From Ceratorhiza oryzae-sativae (taxonomy: Eukaryota; Basidiomycota; Agaricomycetes; Cantharellales; Ceratobasidiaceae), in contig JARWMV010000246.1 of the NCBI GenBank assembly GCA_030998015.1, positions 124,001-188,000 on the forward strand: a stretch of 64,000 nucleotides of DNA, in the 5' to 3' direction. This document shows positions 12,013-23,423 of the stretch, piece by piece. The position numbers and the translations under genes are program-made. The notes beneath the pieces are model-generated. The model was not told where the DNA came from, ran no database searches, and worked only from the letters and a program-made list of their open reading frames with translations. Position 1 is the first letter of the stretch; the number at the start of each line of letters is the position of its first letter.

Positions 12013-14932
12013 TCAATGGCAGCCGCACGAGTCGGCCTGAGTCCCGCTGTTGGTGGCGTTACCATTCCCCTGGTCAGTCACTTCTGCACCAGTGCCTATG
12101 TCCTCCGTTGGGAATGCATTTCGACTTTTCTGGTCGACAGGTGCCTTCACGTCAATTCCTGGGTTACACTTGAAGAACCCGTTGGGTTTGAAGACAACAC
12201 GAAGGTGCTCGGTTGGCATTCTAGATGGTTTGGTTAGGCTAAACATTGGAACATATACGCTGGTTACTCACACTGGCCAATCCTCCGGGCGAGGGATGTG
12301 GTTAACACCTAGAAAAAACATTGTAACAATCGATATAATTATTTTATAGGCTGGCCTAACATACCGACTGTCAAGAATAGCAAGATATCTGTGTTATCCA
12401 CATTGTCTCCTTTCTCTGTCCATTCCACGACCGAATCTTCTGGTTGTTCGCGCCTGCGAACATGTTGGCTTCAGCTTCCGGTTTCTGTGCTATTTCAAAA
12501 CCAAGACTCACGTCTGCGGAACATGCCTTCCGGCAGGCCATCTCCTACCCCCGAGCACACTCTCATCCTCGGGTACGACCCAAAGCGCTTTTGTGGCAAA
12601 CCCGGCACGTTTGATGACCCAACTGCCCTCAGCGGCAAGCAATCCCCTCGTTGCACCACCGATCCCGACCGAGTAGGCGACAGGTAAACCAGACGAATAG
12701 TGTGTCCGAGCAGGGTTGACGATGCGCCAGCGTCGATCTGTCGCATGATCATACACACGTCCAGAAGACTTTGTGACTGGGTTATCGACTGAGATGAAAC
12801 CGTTGCCTGCGTAGTTTTCGGCCGAGCCAGTTGGGTGAGGATATGGGATAATGTCGGATTCAATGAGAGTGTTGTTCACTCCATCGACCATGGGGTCAAT
12901 GCTAGCGCAAATGGCACGCTGAGTATTCGTGTTAGACACTCGTGAAAATACGTACCGGATAGAGAACAAATGTTGATGATACTGTGCATTGATTCTCGGA
13001 GCAACTTGGGTTCCGAATGTCGCCTTCTCGCCCTCGGCGAGGGTGTAGCTGTACGCGATAGTTAACCGCAATCCGAGTTCACACAAACAAAAACTTACAC
13101 GTTCAGAATGCCAGTGAGGCGAGTCTCCAACTCAACGGTTCCATCGAGATAGAAGTTCCAGTAGAAAGCTAGTCTGTGGTTGAGAAAATGACGGCGTATC
13201 AATGTTATGATATGCACTTACCGTACTCGTAGTTCGCAACAGTGCAGATCATGGACACGACGAGTTTCCTCGAGCGAACTGAGTGAGAGCGTCCACCTGG
13301 ACGGAAGTCGGTATGTTTCCACAGCAATCCTAAAAGGCTGGTGAATAGAGTGCTCTATCGAAGTATTGGTTTCATACCAGCGTCTTCTTCATGTATGCAA
13401 ATAGCGTTCTTGATTGTTACGGTACTGCCATCATCGCCAATAAAATGACCAGGCTGGGTATCTTTTTCAGCATATATGCAGCATAAATATATAGATGCCA
13501 CATTACCAAGTAGTGGATATTCCCCAAGCAGTCGCAGCCCAGGGATAGTTCATTTGCTTGGACACCCATCCCATACTCGCCGCTGGGTGAGGGTCGTTGA
13601 GAAGTTATTTTACGACCGCGGCTCTGCACTTACACATCAAAGGCAAATTTACGGGGATGTGGATGATCTGGTGATCCGTATGGCACCACCATCTCTACAC
13701 AAGACATGCGGTAAAAAACGGGTCGAACCTCTCCTCCATCGTTGTAGGTGACAGTTCCAATCACTACACCCTCGCGGGCGGTGAAACCTTAGTACCAATA
13801 TGTCAATAAATAGCAGGACCATTCAAGTTGTAATTTCATACCGATATGCATTCTCCATTGCTGCCACTCGAGAACGTTGCCGGTCATCTTGAAACTAACT
13901 CCTTCAGGTTGGACCACATGGAGAGGCTTGAGCGGTTCACGTTGATAGTTGGTTGTTCCGAGATGATCTGGCAAGTACTCATGCTTGTCTTTCGGAGGAG
14001 GGATACGCTCGCGGTCAGAAGGTGATTCCAACGAGGGAGGCTGAGTCGAATATGCCGAGGTCGAGGTATGAACCTTCGAAGTTGGGTGAGACGGGAAATC
14101 AATATGAATGACTTTCTTCGCATTCGAATCGATGACGGGGATAAAGTCGAGCGGATGGGCATATATATTCTCATGTTCTCCAAAGCGGGCGAACATAAGA
14201 CACTGTTGGAGACGAAGCTTTTCTGGGAACCGATCGTCGTAACCCAATGACCAGCCGTCAGCAAATATTTGATCGGGTTGAACCCCTAAGTTTTATTGTT
14301 TCATTAGTTCAGATGTGAACCCACCACAACAGCATCCTCACATACCAACATCAGCAGCTAGCTTTCGTACACGCTCGTCAGCGCGCACTATCTCTTCAGC
14401 TTCGATCAGTTCAAATGGGGTGATTTGTGGCATACGACCCTCAGGAAGTTTCTCTGCTGTATCGACAACCCACTTCTCATCTTTGAACGATAGGTGAACG
14501 ATCCAAGAAAACCTAGTAGTGATTCGTCCAAGAAGGATCGTGGCAGCTTATATTGGAACATACCCAGTCACCATGTCAATAATGTCTACATCGGCCTTCC
14601 TTTGTATATCGACATACGGCTCAGGCTCTGCGCCTGGCGAAGCACGAATGCCGAGATGGGCGAGAACATCCCGTTTGGGAGGAGGAACAGGTTCTGCGCC
14701 GGTATACTTGAATGCCTTTATCGGAGTCTGAGTGGCGACATAGCTCCGCACAACAGCCGATATATCCGCAATCTATCGAGGCACACATAGGAACCGTCGT
14801 ACACACGTTTGTGAATATTGGTCTTACCTCTGATGCACTCAAGGGATCTAAAGGGTGCGCCGAGGGGGTGTATTTCGCCTTGGGGGGATTGGCGGGAACG
14901 ACAAGGGCAGATTCGACGGCAACTGGAGTCAT
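12013..14932 (-). CDS. Copper-containing primary amine oxidase (TPQ enzyme)
   Basis: Oxidatively deaminates primary amines to aldehyde, ammonia and H2O2. Features from N to [11 protein letters not shown] start of domain D2; [14 protein letters not shown] and KFAFD with the catalytic-base Asp; [19 protein letters not shown]; the cofactor motif ICTVANYEY, whose Tyr in NYE becomes topaquinone; [13 protein letters not shown] with the copper ligands of Hx[25 protein letters not shown]; and the third copper His in [11 protein letters not shown], reached across an intron. The C-terminus is [15 protein letters not shown] plus a tail ending SCGCH. At least nine short introns join these blocks in phase, and all catalytic residues are present. 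Peroxisomal targeting is usual in yeasts, but no C-terminal SKL is seen. The start at 14932 gives a normal N-terminus; upstream coding-like exons may extend it (separate entry). Confidence 0.95.
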
Positions 14933-15007
14933 GTTGTGGTTGGGATCAAGCGGGTGTCTTGGAGTAAATGCACGAGTGACTTATATGCAGAAGCTCTATT
15001 TACGTAC

Positions 15008-15344
15008 CTCGGAACGCCAACTCCAGAATCACGGATAAGACTCAGGTTGACAGCTTTATCCCGCCCAACTTCCTTCCGGAAAGCGACGGTGGTCGGACGC
15101 ATCCCCGGAACGCTATATTCCCAGTACAGATCTCGCTTGCCGTACCCGAGCCCGATTGGGATTCTGATTAGATACGAGCCGACTCCCCAGGTGGGTATGC
15201 CTATATTCGGACTCGGTTGGGGCGTTTGCTGATAATCCTCCACCTCATGTTACGTCGTACGGCTTTAGTATATACTCACGTGGATTGCGGGATGCCTTCT
15301 CCCGTTCGTGTGTGGAGGATGGATCTTGAAGAACTATCGGCCAT
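15008..15344 (-). CDS. Possible 5' exons of the amine oxidase (N-terminal extension) or small overlapping gene
   Basis: A minus-strand open segment 15228-15008 has good coding wobble (reads ...RKEVGRDKAVNLSLIRDSGVG...). A perfect 50-nt GTACGT...AAG intron (15007-14958) joins it in frame to the amine-oxidase methionine through [12 protein letters not shown]. Upstream, a 51-nt GTGAGT...CAG intron (15279-15229) leads to a short exon from an ATG at 15344 (MADSSSRSILHTRTGEG...). That exon joins out of phase by one base unless a C is missing in the CCCC run of the next exon. So the sequence suggests an oxidase transcript about 110 residues longer at its N-terminus. I do not recognise the segment. 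Alternatives are a separate small gene, or a 5' leader that is spliced but not translated. Confidence 0.4.
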
Positions 15345-15485
15345 ACGTAAAATGATTTCAGTCGCCTGGATGCAAGAACAACGGGAAGTGGAGGAGACAG
15401 GTTTTTAAAAGGAACGAGATAAACTGTATGCTTACTCGCCTCTCCCCAATACTTCTTGGTCACTCTAATCCTCCCAAGTTGAAAT

Positions 15486-16006
15486 ATGCCAATTGATGTT
15501 AGCATATACATTTTGATTTTCTTTCCGAGTTGAGTCTCGCTCAATTGTGCCTCCGTAGATTAATCCAGGAGCGCAAGCCACCTTTGCGCTCCCGAAGATT
15601 GGGCCTGGTGCATACCTCGACGACGTTTTCACAACTAAAGACGAAGACAAGCCTATTTCCGGTGGACTTTTCACCATGGAAAAAGCAGACGAACCCTTGG
15701 TATACACCTACGGCTATCATGAGGTCAAGATAATTCTGGAAGGTCGGTCTGTTCACAAAGCCATCATGAGTTACCCAACCTGAAGTAAACCATAGGCGAG
15801 ATTCATTTGGAGGATACCTCCAAGCCTGGAGAGGTCATAGTTGCCAAACCTGGAGACGTTCTCAGGATCGAAAAGGGAACAACAGTAAAGTTTTCCTCCC
15901 CAACGAAGGGCAAAGGTGTGTGCAAAACACAGAGCCCTTACGCTAATCGCTGACATGCCTATCTGTAGCATTCTATGTCGGACAACGCGCATATAGAGCG
16001 TTCTAG
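15486..16006 (+). CDS. EutQ-like small cupin protein
   Basis: A single-domain cupin of about 117 residues. I place exons 15486-15497, 15559-15742, 15796-15915 and 15969-16006, giving 354 coding nt. The core reads GGLFTMEKADEPL, YGYHEVKIILEGEIHLED, GEVIVAKPGDVLRIEKG and FYVGQR, the beta-strand pattern of the EutQ-type cupins (named for ethanolamine utilisation in bacteria, where an acetate-kinase activity has been described for EutQ). Typical cupin metal ligands are sparse: one His in the first motif and one in EIHLED. The very short first exon (MPID) with a GTTAGC donor is the least certain part. It is divergent from the copper amine oxidase and converges on an amino-acid/amine permease, which suggests, but does not show, a role in amine metabolism. 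Confidence 0.72.
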
Positions 16007-16151
16007 GGCTGACAAGTTTATAGAACAAAATGTCTATATTCGTTCGGGTCGTAAGAGGCGTTAAAACATTAGTGCTTCAAGAGTGGTGAGATGAAAACAC
16101 AAACTACAAAGCTCCAGCTAGCATTACAAAGCTTAGTTGTACACGAGCTGC

Positions 16152-18898
16152 CTAGAAATCGATGACTCGCATTCCCTGGTATTCGCTCAAATCCCAGGGG
16201 TGACTCGATCCAGGACATGACATGAACATGTGTGTTTTCGTTATACCGAGCTTTTCGCTCATCGCTTCCACCAACTGGGTACCACATCGTTAGAACACCA
16301 AGGTCCGCCGGTTTGATCTAAACTCACCACTGGCCCAAATACTCCTTTCACAAATACAAGGTCCAGAGTGATCGAGGGAAACGCCTCATCGAGTATCTTG
16401 ATGTTGGCCTCAAGCTCCGAGGGAACACTCCGAGTGGCGTCTGCGTAAACATGCACGAACAAGACTCGCGCAGCAGCTTCGTTCCTTCGAATATACAACA
16501 TTGCTTCAACCAAGTGATTCACCTGTAGCCTGATGAGCCTCCCACGCGCCTGAATTGTGAAAAAGACATACGTGATCTTCCTTGACCCAAACAACTATGG
16601 GTCTGCTGCGGAAACTTCGAATCCAGCGGATTATCGTTCGGTCAAGCCGTTGCTGGCGAAATGGTCTCGCTTGAACAGAAAACCACAAGACAAGCCGAGC
16701 AACTTTCACACGCGAGTTTAAGACCAACAGCCCTGCCAAAATGACCGCGAAGTAGGCTACGAACAAAATCAGAGTCTGCGGGCTTTGTCGTGTAAATCAA
16801 CTTAAGCCTAAGCATGCTATTCAAGTGCACTCACTTCATAGCAATGTTCCCACCTAATACCACCATTATCATGGCGATTGCAAGTAAAACCGTCCACAAT
16901 GGCGTCACGTAGGCCCGAGGTAATCGGTTGCGAGAAAATTTGAGCAACAAGCAAGAAACGCCATACTAAACCCAAACGTTAGTGTTCATTTGTGGTTCTG
17001 GATAAACAAATGACGCATACCAGGAGCATGGTAAACAAGAAGGTTGCCGAAAACATTGTAGAGACAGTGATGAGTGAGAAGCCAGACGACGCATACACGA
17101 CAACGGCAAGTCCAAGGAACGAGCCGACGATCAAGTAAGCAGTCCCGGTCACGGGCAGGGGACTCAAAAGAAAGGCAGGGAGGATACGCTCGCTGACACC
17201 AAGGTGAAAATAAGTTCTTCCGTCTACATTGATCACTTACTGCGCAAGGCTCTCAACCAGTCGACACCCAGTGACCACCCCGGCAAACACACCTCCAGCA
17301 AGAACCAGCACGCAGTCTACCACCACCACAATACGCAACGGTCGCCCAACAGCTACTTCAGCAAGGACCGATAAAACGTTTGCGCCACCAAGTATGACTT
17401 CGCTTGGGAGAAGCGCATACACTAGAAGCATGAGAGGCGCGTTGAGGAACAAGGCCACAACCAAGAGGTTCCGCAGAGTCGGTCCGTAGGACATGGGCTT
17501 GATGTCGCGTATGTATGCCGGTGTGCATTCAAAACCTAAGCACATTAATTCACAGCAGCGCCCATCCAAAATATCACACACTCACCCGTGACGCCCAAGA
17601 AGCCGATACAGACTCCATTGAAGATCGAACGAGCGATACCCGAACTATTAGTTGGACGAAGCTCCCAGTTGTGTCGTATGACATCCATCCCTGCCCGGGC
17701 CCACGCAACTGTAGATGCTACCATTAGTACAGTCATCACCGACATCTTCAAAACGCAACAGTCAGACAGGCTACTTTAGGCTTAATCAGTATGCTCACGT
17801 GGATCACGGTTATGCTCAAGGTCAAGGCGCTACTCTCGTGCAGCGAAACCAAAGCAATTAACGCGATAGCAGCGAGTAGACACAATGCAATCGTCCACTC
17901 CTGGATAGGCAGCGTTGAGATCTCGCCTTTGAGGTACGCGCCAGCAGTCGCCGCGCTTACAACGCTTGTCGCCACCGCGTCCAGCAATGTGGCGGCGGCA
18001 CCGATCGCAGCAAGCGTCTTTCCAGAGCACTGCAGTAGATAAACGTAGTTGGCTCCATTAAGACGTATCGCGCTGCCAAGCTCCAGGAAGATAGGTCGAT
18101 AGATAGTCAAGATGACACACGCAATCAACAGAGCCAGAGGTGAAAAGATCGAGGCTACCGCTGCGACAGCGGGGAACGCGTAGAAAACAGAGCCAACAAC
18201 ACCATTACCGGATATCGAGCTGGCACGGAACTGGCCTATGAACACGTATGATGGCCAATGAGTACGAGAAGCCGATTTCTTGGTGGGGCCAAGTCCTGCT
18301 TACCCATCAAAACATGATTCGATGGCGCGAGACGCTCCTCTGCGGCTTGAAGCTCCTCTTTTGTAATTTCTACGTAAGAAACCGTTCCCCAGCCACTATT
18401 CGGAAATAAATGACCTCAATTAATCAGCTAATACAAGAGAGGTGACTCAGAAGCTGACCTAAACTCCCAATCATTCTCTAGATGAGGGAAGCGAGACGGA
18501 GCAGAAACAACCTTGAGTCCATGGGGAGTATTGTTTCTTTGTCTTCTAATAATCTGAACAAACATGAGAGAAGAGGGGCAGGGACAAAGAATCGTACATA
18601 CCGTCTCAAATTCGGACTGCGCAAAAGACGGAGGCGGCTGATTGTCCTCTTCATCTGCAACTTTGGTATTGTCTAGCCTTCATTTGTTTCAGTTCGCTCA
18701 CAGACATCAAAAGCACCAACCTGGTTCGAAGTCAGGGACCGGTATTTTGGTATCTGTGGATGGACCCCAAGTAGCGGAACGAAATATAGAAAGTTCATTA
18801 ATAGTATCAAGCTCTTCGTTATTCTGCATGCTGATGTGCGGATGAGATACCCGGACGCGGCGCGAAGGGCCGCCACCGGAGGGGGTCCTTGATGTCAT
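16152..18898 (-). CDS. APC-superfamily amino-acid/amine permease with C-terminal cytosolic domain
   Basis: Membrane transporter of the amino acid-polyamine-organocation superfamily. The start at 18898 (MTSRTPSGGGPSRRVRV) opens a ~100-residue cytosolic N-terminus containing SGWGTVSYVEITKEEL. TM1-TM3 follow near 18.2-17.8 kb (SISGNGVVGSVFYAFPAV with the helix-breaking Gly motif, then LGSAIRLNGANYVYLLQCSG). More helices come from 17.7-16.6 kb, about 11-12 in all. After the last helix a C-terminal domain of about 110 residues reads ...RVLFVHVYADATRSVP... and ends at 16152 with YQGMRVIDF; it has alternating strand/helix character, somewhat like universal-stress-protein folds. Exons are joined by introns of about 50-60 nt. 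Substrate cannot be read from the sequence. It converges on the EutQ-like cupin gene, 145 bp away. Confidence 0.87.
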
Positions 18899-19342
18899 CC
18901 TGACTAGTAAATTGGGGGGGGGGGGTCGTACGCGAACCGACCGGTCAGTCTCTTTTTAGAGATAGACAAGGACTTGCAAAACCAATGTGTGGTGGTCGTT
19001 ATGCTCCAAACTCTGATCAAATGGAGTTCAAATTACCACGTGAGCCGTAGCTCAGCCTTTGTTTGTTTGCTCAGCTGGCCGAATGCAGCAATTGACGATC
19101 CATACCCGTGCTAATCAGAGTCGCCTTCTCGACACCAACAAATACCATATTTAACTGTATGTTCATATTGTGACCCTCCGAAAGATCAGGATAAATGTCG
19201 TTACAAATGATGTGAATGTGATAGAGTGAGATGAAAGCATAAGAACGAGACGAAGATGTAATATTACAGCACAAAAGACCAATCCAGGGAACCAACAATA
19301 CCACAACCCCCCTCCTTGAGAATCTGAAATAGCATAGAGTAA
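18899..19342. other. Intergenic between permease and CCCH gene; poly-G tract
   Basis: Upstream region of the permease and downstream region of the zinc-finger gene. It holds a long G run near 18914-18926 and a CACGTG E-box-type hexamer near 19038, which bHLH factors bind in other fungi. No gene seen. Confidence 0.45.
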
Positions 19343-20218
19343 TCATGACAAAGAATGCCTCCGATTGTGCTCCGCGCTTCGAATAATGCGACGGATGATG
19401 GGAGGGCGAGCGGGAAGCTCTGAAGGTGCAGCGAACGAAAACGTAGACTCGACTCCTTCCATTGGAGCCTGGAAAAGCTCTTCGTCGGCCCAGTCCAAAT
19501 GCTCTGTGGTGGCGCCATCATCAAACCAGACCGGACCCTTCCACATTCCGGCATCGCTGCCATTCGAGGCCGATGACGGAGAAGAGCTGCCGGTCGCTTC
19601 AGACTCCGAGACATCCTCACCCGAGGTCTCCGCCGAGGCACCAGGCTGCTGTAGCGCGCATGGGACACCCAACAGAACCCCCCCGCTGAGGACTCCGACA
19701 TTGTTTCCTTCGTAGCCTACTACGGGTTGTCTCTGGGCAATAAAATACGTGCGCGATTGGTTGGGATTGGCCGTGGAATGATACCGGACCTCGGAGACGC
19801 ACGTCTCAGGATGCGCTATCATCTCGTAGAGCTCTTCGTCGTCTGAAGCCTCGTGCTCGAAAACGCCGCTCTCAGCAAAGGGGGCCGATGGAGTCAACGC
19901 AGAGTATGGACTAGGTTCTTCTGGGGATAGATCTACTTCATCGACGTTGGGGTTTGGGGAATTGTCGTCGGATACGAAGGCAAGCAATTGTCGGTCAAGT
20001 TCTTCCGTCGCTTGCGTAGGCGAGACTAGGACATGCTGATAACGGCAGGTGGTACCAGCAACGCACTTGCCCGACTGGAAATATTTGCAAGGGGTTGCAG
20101 ACTTTCGTGGGAGGCCGGAGCGGGACGACCCATCATGGTAGGGGCGGGCTCTGGTGGTGCTGATACGAGGGCGATTGGTGCGTGAGCTCAGCGAGGAAGT
20201 ATGAGCCGAACGCGGCAT
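19343..20218 (-). CDS. Single CCCH zinc-finger protein, 291 aa
   Basis: Intronless gene for a 291-residue protein. Residues 1-42 are basic and Ser/Arg-rich. One CCCH finger spans residues 44-62 (CKYFQSGKCVAGTTCRYQH; C-x7-C-x5-C-x3-H), a fold that usually binds RNA. The rest is acidic and Ser/Pro-rich, probably disordered, with a conserved-looking hydrophobic stretch (RTYFIAQRQPVVGYEGNNVG) and an arginine-rich end (RPPIIRRIIRSAEHNRRHS). A single finger argues for a modest RNA-binding or protein-interaction role rather than a TTP-like decay factor; function is otherwise unknown. The start is the first ATG of the frame and precedes the basic region directly. Confidence 0.82.
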   Translation of the reverse strand: MPRSAHTSSLSSRTNRPRISTTRARPYHDGSSRSGLPRKSATPCKYFQSGKCVAGTTCRYQHVLVSPTQATEELDRQLLAFVSDDNSPNPNVDEVDLSPEEPSPYSALTPSAPFAESGVFEHEASDDEELYEMIAHPETCVSEVRYHSTANPNQSRTYFIAQRQPVVGYEGNNVGVLSGGVLLGVPCALQQPGASAETSGEDVSESEATGSSSPSSASNGSDAGMWKGPVWFDDGATTEHLDWADEELFQAPMEGVESTFSFAAPSELPARPPIIRRIIRSAEHNRRHSLS

Positions 20219-21543
20219 AGACTACATCGATGTCAGGAGGTATAACAACTTAAACGGCTGAACTCACTGAGTTTGAGCACTGAGGGGCGTTATCTGAAGT
20301 GGTCTCTTTGGGAGCACCTTGCGTGCAGCGTATATGCTATATGAGACAATGAGATACATACCACTTAAAACGGACGAAAAAAACCGACTTACCGATGGAT
20401 CGACGGAAGTTGAACTGTACTGTTCAACCGGTTATGAACAATGGATCTAACTAGCAGGTAGCTGGCATACCTCGTTAATGGTGATCAGGCTACGATGTGC
20501 CTCTGTCATACCAATGCGTGATGTTGTGATTAAGATTAAGGGACGACAAAATATGGTCGACAATCTAAGGGGGTAGGGCGGAGAGAGCAAAGTTACTACC
20601 GTACCCCGGAGCTCGCAGGCTGCCTATATATTCGACATTGCACGTTCTTGATCAGCCCAAACTCTACAGGAAAGCCTCGTTTTTGTTCCTTGTGTGCTTG
20701 GGCCCACGCGGAGTTTAGGTAGAGGCTCACTCGGAAATTCCCCCTCCTATCCACGTTACGGCCCGAAATATTTGTGATAACTTACCGCTGGGATCGATGG
20801 ACTCGAGCCCGCTATTGTTCTGCCGCGTTGCGGATGGAAAATTGACATTTGTTCCATGGACGATAGCGCTTATCCGCGCGTCCAGCAATCATATGCAACA
20901 GATGACCGCATTGTTCGTCAATCTAAGCAGGCATCTGTATGTCGTATTTGTGAGTGATCTTCAGGCTCGCATGTTCCCCGAGTTGAAATGATCGCCATGT
21001 GAGCGGCTATGCGCGGTTCATCTGGATATATTTTTTCAAACAGGTATCGGGCGCCTTCTTATCACTCCTGCATACGCGCCACATCTCGGGTCAGCTATTC
21101 TACGTATAATACGACACATACCGGAGACAATTGCAAAGACCACTGCGTTTTCCTTTCAGCCCCGTTTTGTCAATGGCCCCAGCCGGGTGGCGTGTTTTTG
21201 GCCCTTTTTAGTCTCGACACGATCTTGAAGATCTACATTGTTCCACATCCAACGATCTTGTCTTTGCCACTGGCCACATAGAATCGAATCGAGGCTCAAT
21301 CGACAAACGCTCGGTAGACTCTCAATCATCTGGCTGTGCAAATCAAAAATGTGTCACGTACAATACGTTGTATCTACAACCCAGCCTGGCGCTCAACGTC
21401 AGGATAAAAGGGAAACCAATTCGCTACAGAGCCCAATACAGGTCACGTCATTCATCTCTTAACTTCTAATAGTTTCTTCATTCGTCATATGCTTCCGTCG
21501 GCAGCTTCGTTGATTATAGCATTTAGTCATACCATTCTTGTGA
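20219..21543. other. Intergenic, 1.3 kb
   Basis: Promoter region of the CCCH gene plus unassigned sequence. A TATATA element sits near 20620-20627, but on neither side does a gene start close by. Short open frames near 20.8 and 21.0-21.5 kb lack coding features. No repeats noticed. Confidence 0.45.
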
Positions 21544-22022
21544 TCATTCTGGAGCCTGAGGAACAGGGCTACGCGGCGGGACAGGGAGCATCGCATCACC
21601 TGTGATAGGGTCAGGCCCAGCAGATGGTGGAGCACCCTGTACGGTGGGTGCATTCGGGCCACGGGGAGGTGCACCGACAGCATCTGCAAGTTGTGTATGT
21701 GCGATCAAGGGATTGTTTGTGGGATGGCCCGCCGCGGTGTGTTTTAGCTTTCCGCGAATAGCAGGTTTCTCGCCGTCGTCGGGTGGACTATCGTCGCGCT
21801 GATGCGGCGGGGGGGAATCCACATTGGTGCTGTCGTGTTCACTAATTTCGCTGATAATAGAAATAGGGCTTCTGTCGTTCAAGAGATGATATCAACTCGT
21901 TGGCAACAGAAAATGATAGCGACTTACGAGGCGGGGCTTTGTTCCCGACCCGAGGTTGGTGTCGCATCATGATTCTCGAACGCCCCCCCGGTGTCCCCTG
22001 GTTGGCCAGTTTCAACCGGCAT
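21544..22022 (-). CDS. Small proline-rich disordered protein (about 140 aa)
   Basis: Two exons. The first runs from an ATG at 22022 (MPVETGQPGDTGGAF...), and a GTAAGT...CAG intron of about 55 nt (about 21927-21873) joins it in phase to ...SPISIISEISEHDST.... The stop is at 21544. The product of roughly 140 residues is rich in Pro, Ser, Asp and Gly, with repeated PPxG/PxPP patterns near the end. One stretch, KLKHTAAGHPTNNPLIAHTQLAD, is less biased and may be a binding element. There is no signal peptide, membrane segment or recognised domain. Function is unknown. The clean splice phase supports a real gene; a further upstream exon cannot be excluded. Confidence 0.5.
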
Positions 22023-23423
22023 CTACATAAATCGTAAGTCCGCAAATCAAGAGATGGGGCGAATGTAGGACTTGACATTGTCTGCTGTATTAACTGTCAA
22101 ATTCATTCGAGTAGATGTAGGGTGGAAGTCTGGAGAACGATTGAGAGGGTGGTCATGGGCGAATGGATCAAGATATGAGACTACTTAAATCAAAACCGAA
22201 TAAACCCACGCAAGACGCACTTGCTGGGGCAACAACCGTGCGCCCAGATGGTGCGACCGAAAAGCTCAGGAGATTCGGCTTTTCATCTCAACGTGCGTAC
22301 TGTGGAGTAACGCAGTAATCTAAAGCAGCAATCTCGTGTTCTCATCATTGATACGCATGTCTATTGAATACTGACCCAGGTCAAACGCAGCTAAACGGGT
22401 AGACTACGCATACATCAATCTCATTCGAAGATCCTTGGCTCTCGGTGGTACGAGACGAGCGCAAAACTGAAACAGGAGTGATTTCGCAAGGCCAGGAATC
22501 AGCTCTTTGTGGGTTGGGAGTTCTAGAACTGAAGGGTCACAGTTATGGTTGAAGGCAAAAGACCATAATTGCACGCGGGTGTGTTTTCATCCTCCAATCA
22601 AGGCTTACGTCTGCGCATTACGGTACACCAGATGTAAGCATTCTCCGAGGTTGCATTACCCAGGATGTTCGATCTGGCTCTGAGCCAAATTAAATTATTT
22701 GGTTACGGTCGTCGAAGTTAGCGTATACTAGCTAGCACTGTAAGCCCATTTAATGTGGAAATTCCGCGACCCGCTAGGAGGGGGAAACATTCCTGACGAT
22801 AGGCCTGGATTTTGCACACTACAGCGAATTTCCTAGTGGGTGTGTACGTGCATATATGACCCTTTTGCAAACTTTTACCTTCTATGAGGTTTGCTCAAGT
22901 CAGCAAATTTCTGGCTATGTTAGTGGTCACGTACCAGGGTTAATTACTCAGCAAATACTCATGGGCTTTGGTCAATTTACTCATTATGAGTGCGACTCAG
23001 CCCTCCTGAATTTCCAGAGTAAACGGGCCCCAAGCCTACTCTGGGGTTCGCTGGCCCAGAAGAGGGTAGAGAGAAACTCTTTCAAGCAGGGGATGGCACG
23101 AAGAAGGATACGCGTGTAGCGGCGATGCAAGTTGAGAGCGACGGCTGAATGGCTTATCTGCTTATGTGGATCGCCGGAATGAACCCGGAGGTGCACAGCT
23201 GATCGATCCCTAGCTGGATACGATGCGTGCATAACATGGGCGACCAATCTACGAGAAATTGGATACTGTCTCTTTCTTATAAATTTGTTTGTTGATGGTA
23301 CATTCAGCGCAGCTGCTATTCAAAATTCGCATATAAATATTCTCAACACAACCCCCCCTCCCCCAAAGACACGTTCACAGGATAATGATAGATAAGGCGA
23401 GAAAACATCGATAGGAAGAATCA
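22023..23423. other. Intergenic, 1.4 kb
   Basis: No gene supported. Open frames at 22856-23119 (+) and 22984-23247 (-) overlap each other antisense and have no domain or splice context. A C-rich tract lies near 23351-23363, with an AT-rich stretch just before it. Confidence 0.45.
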
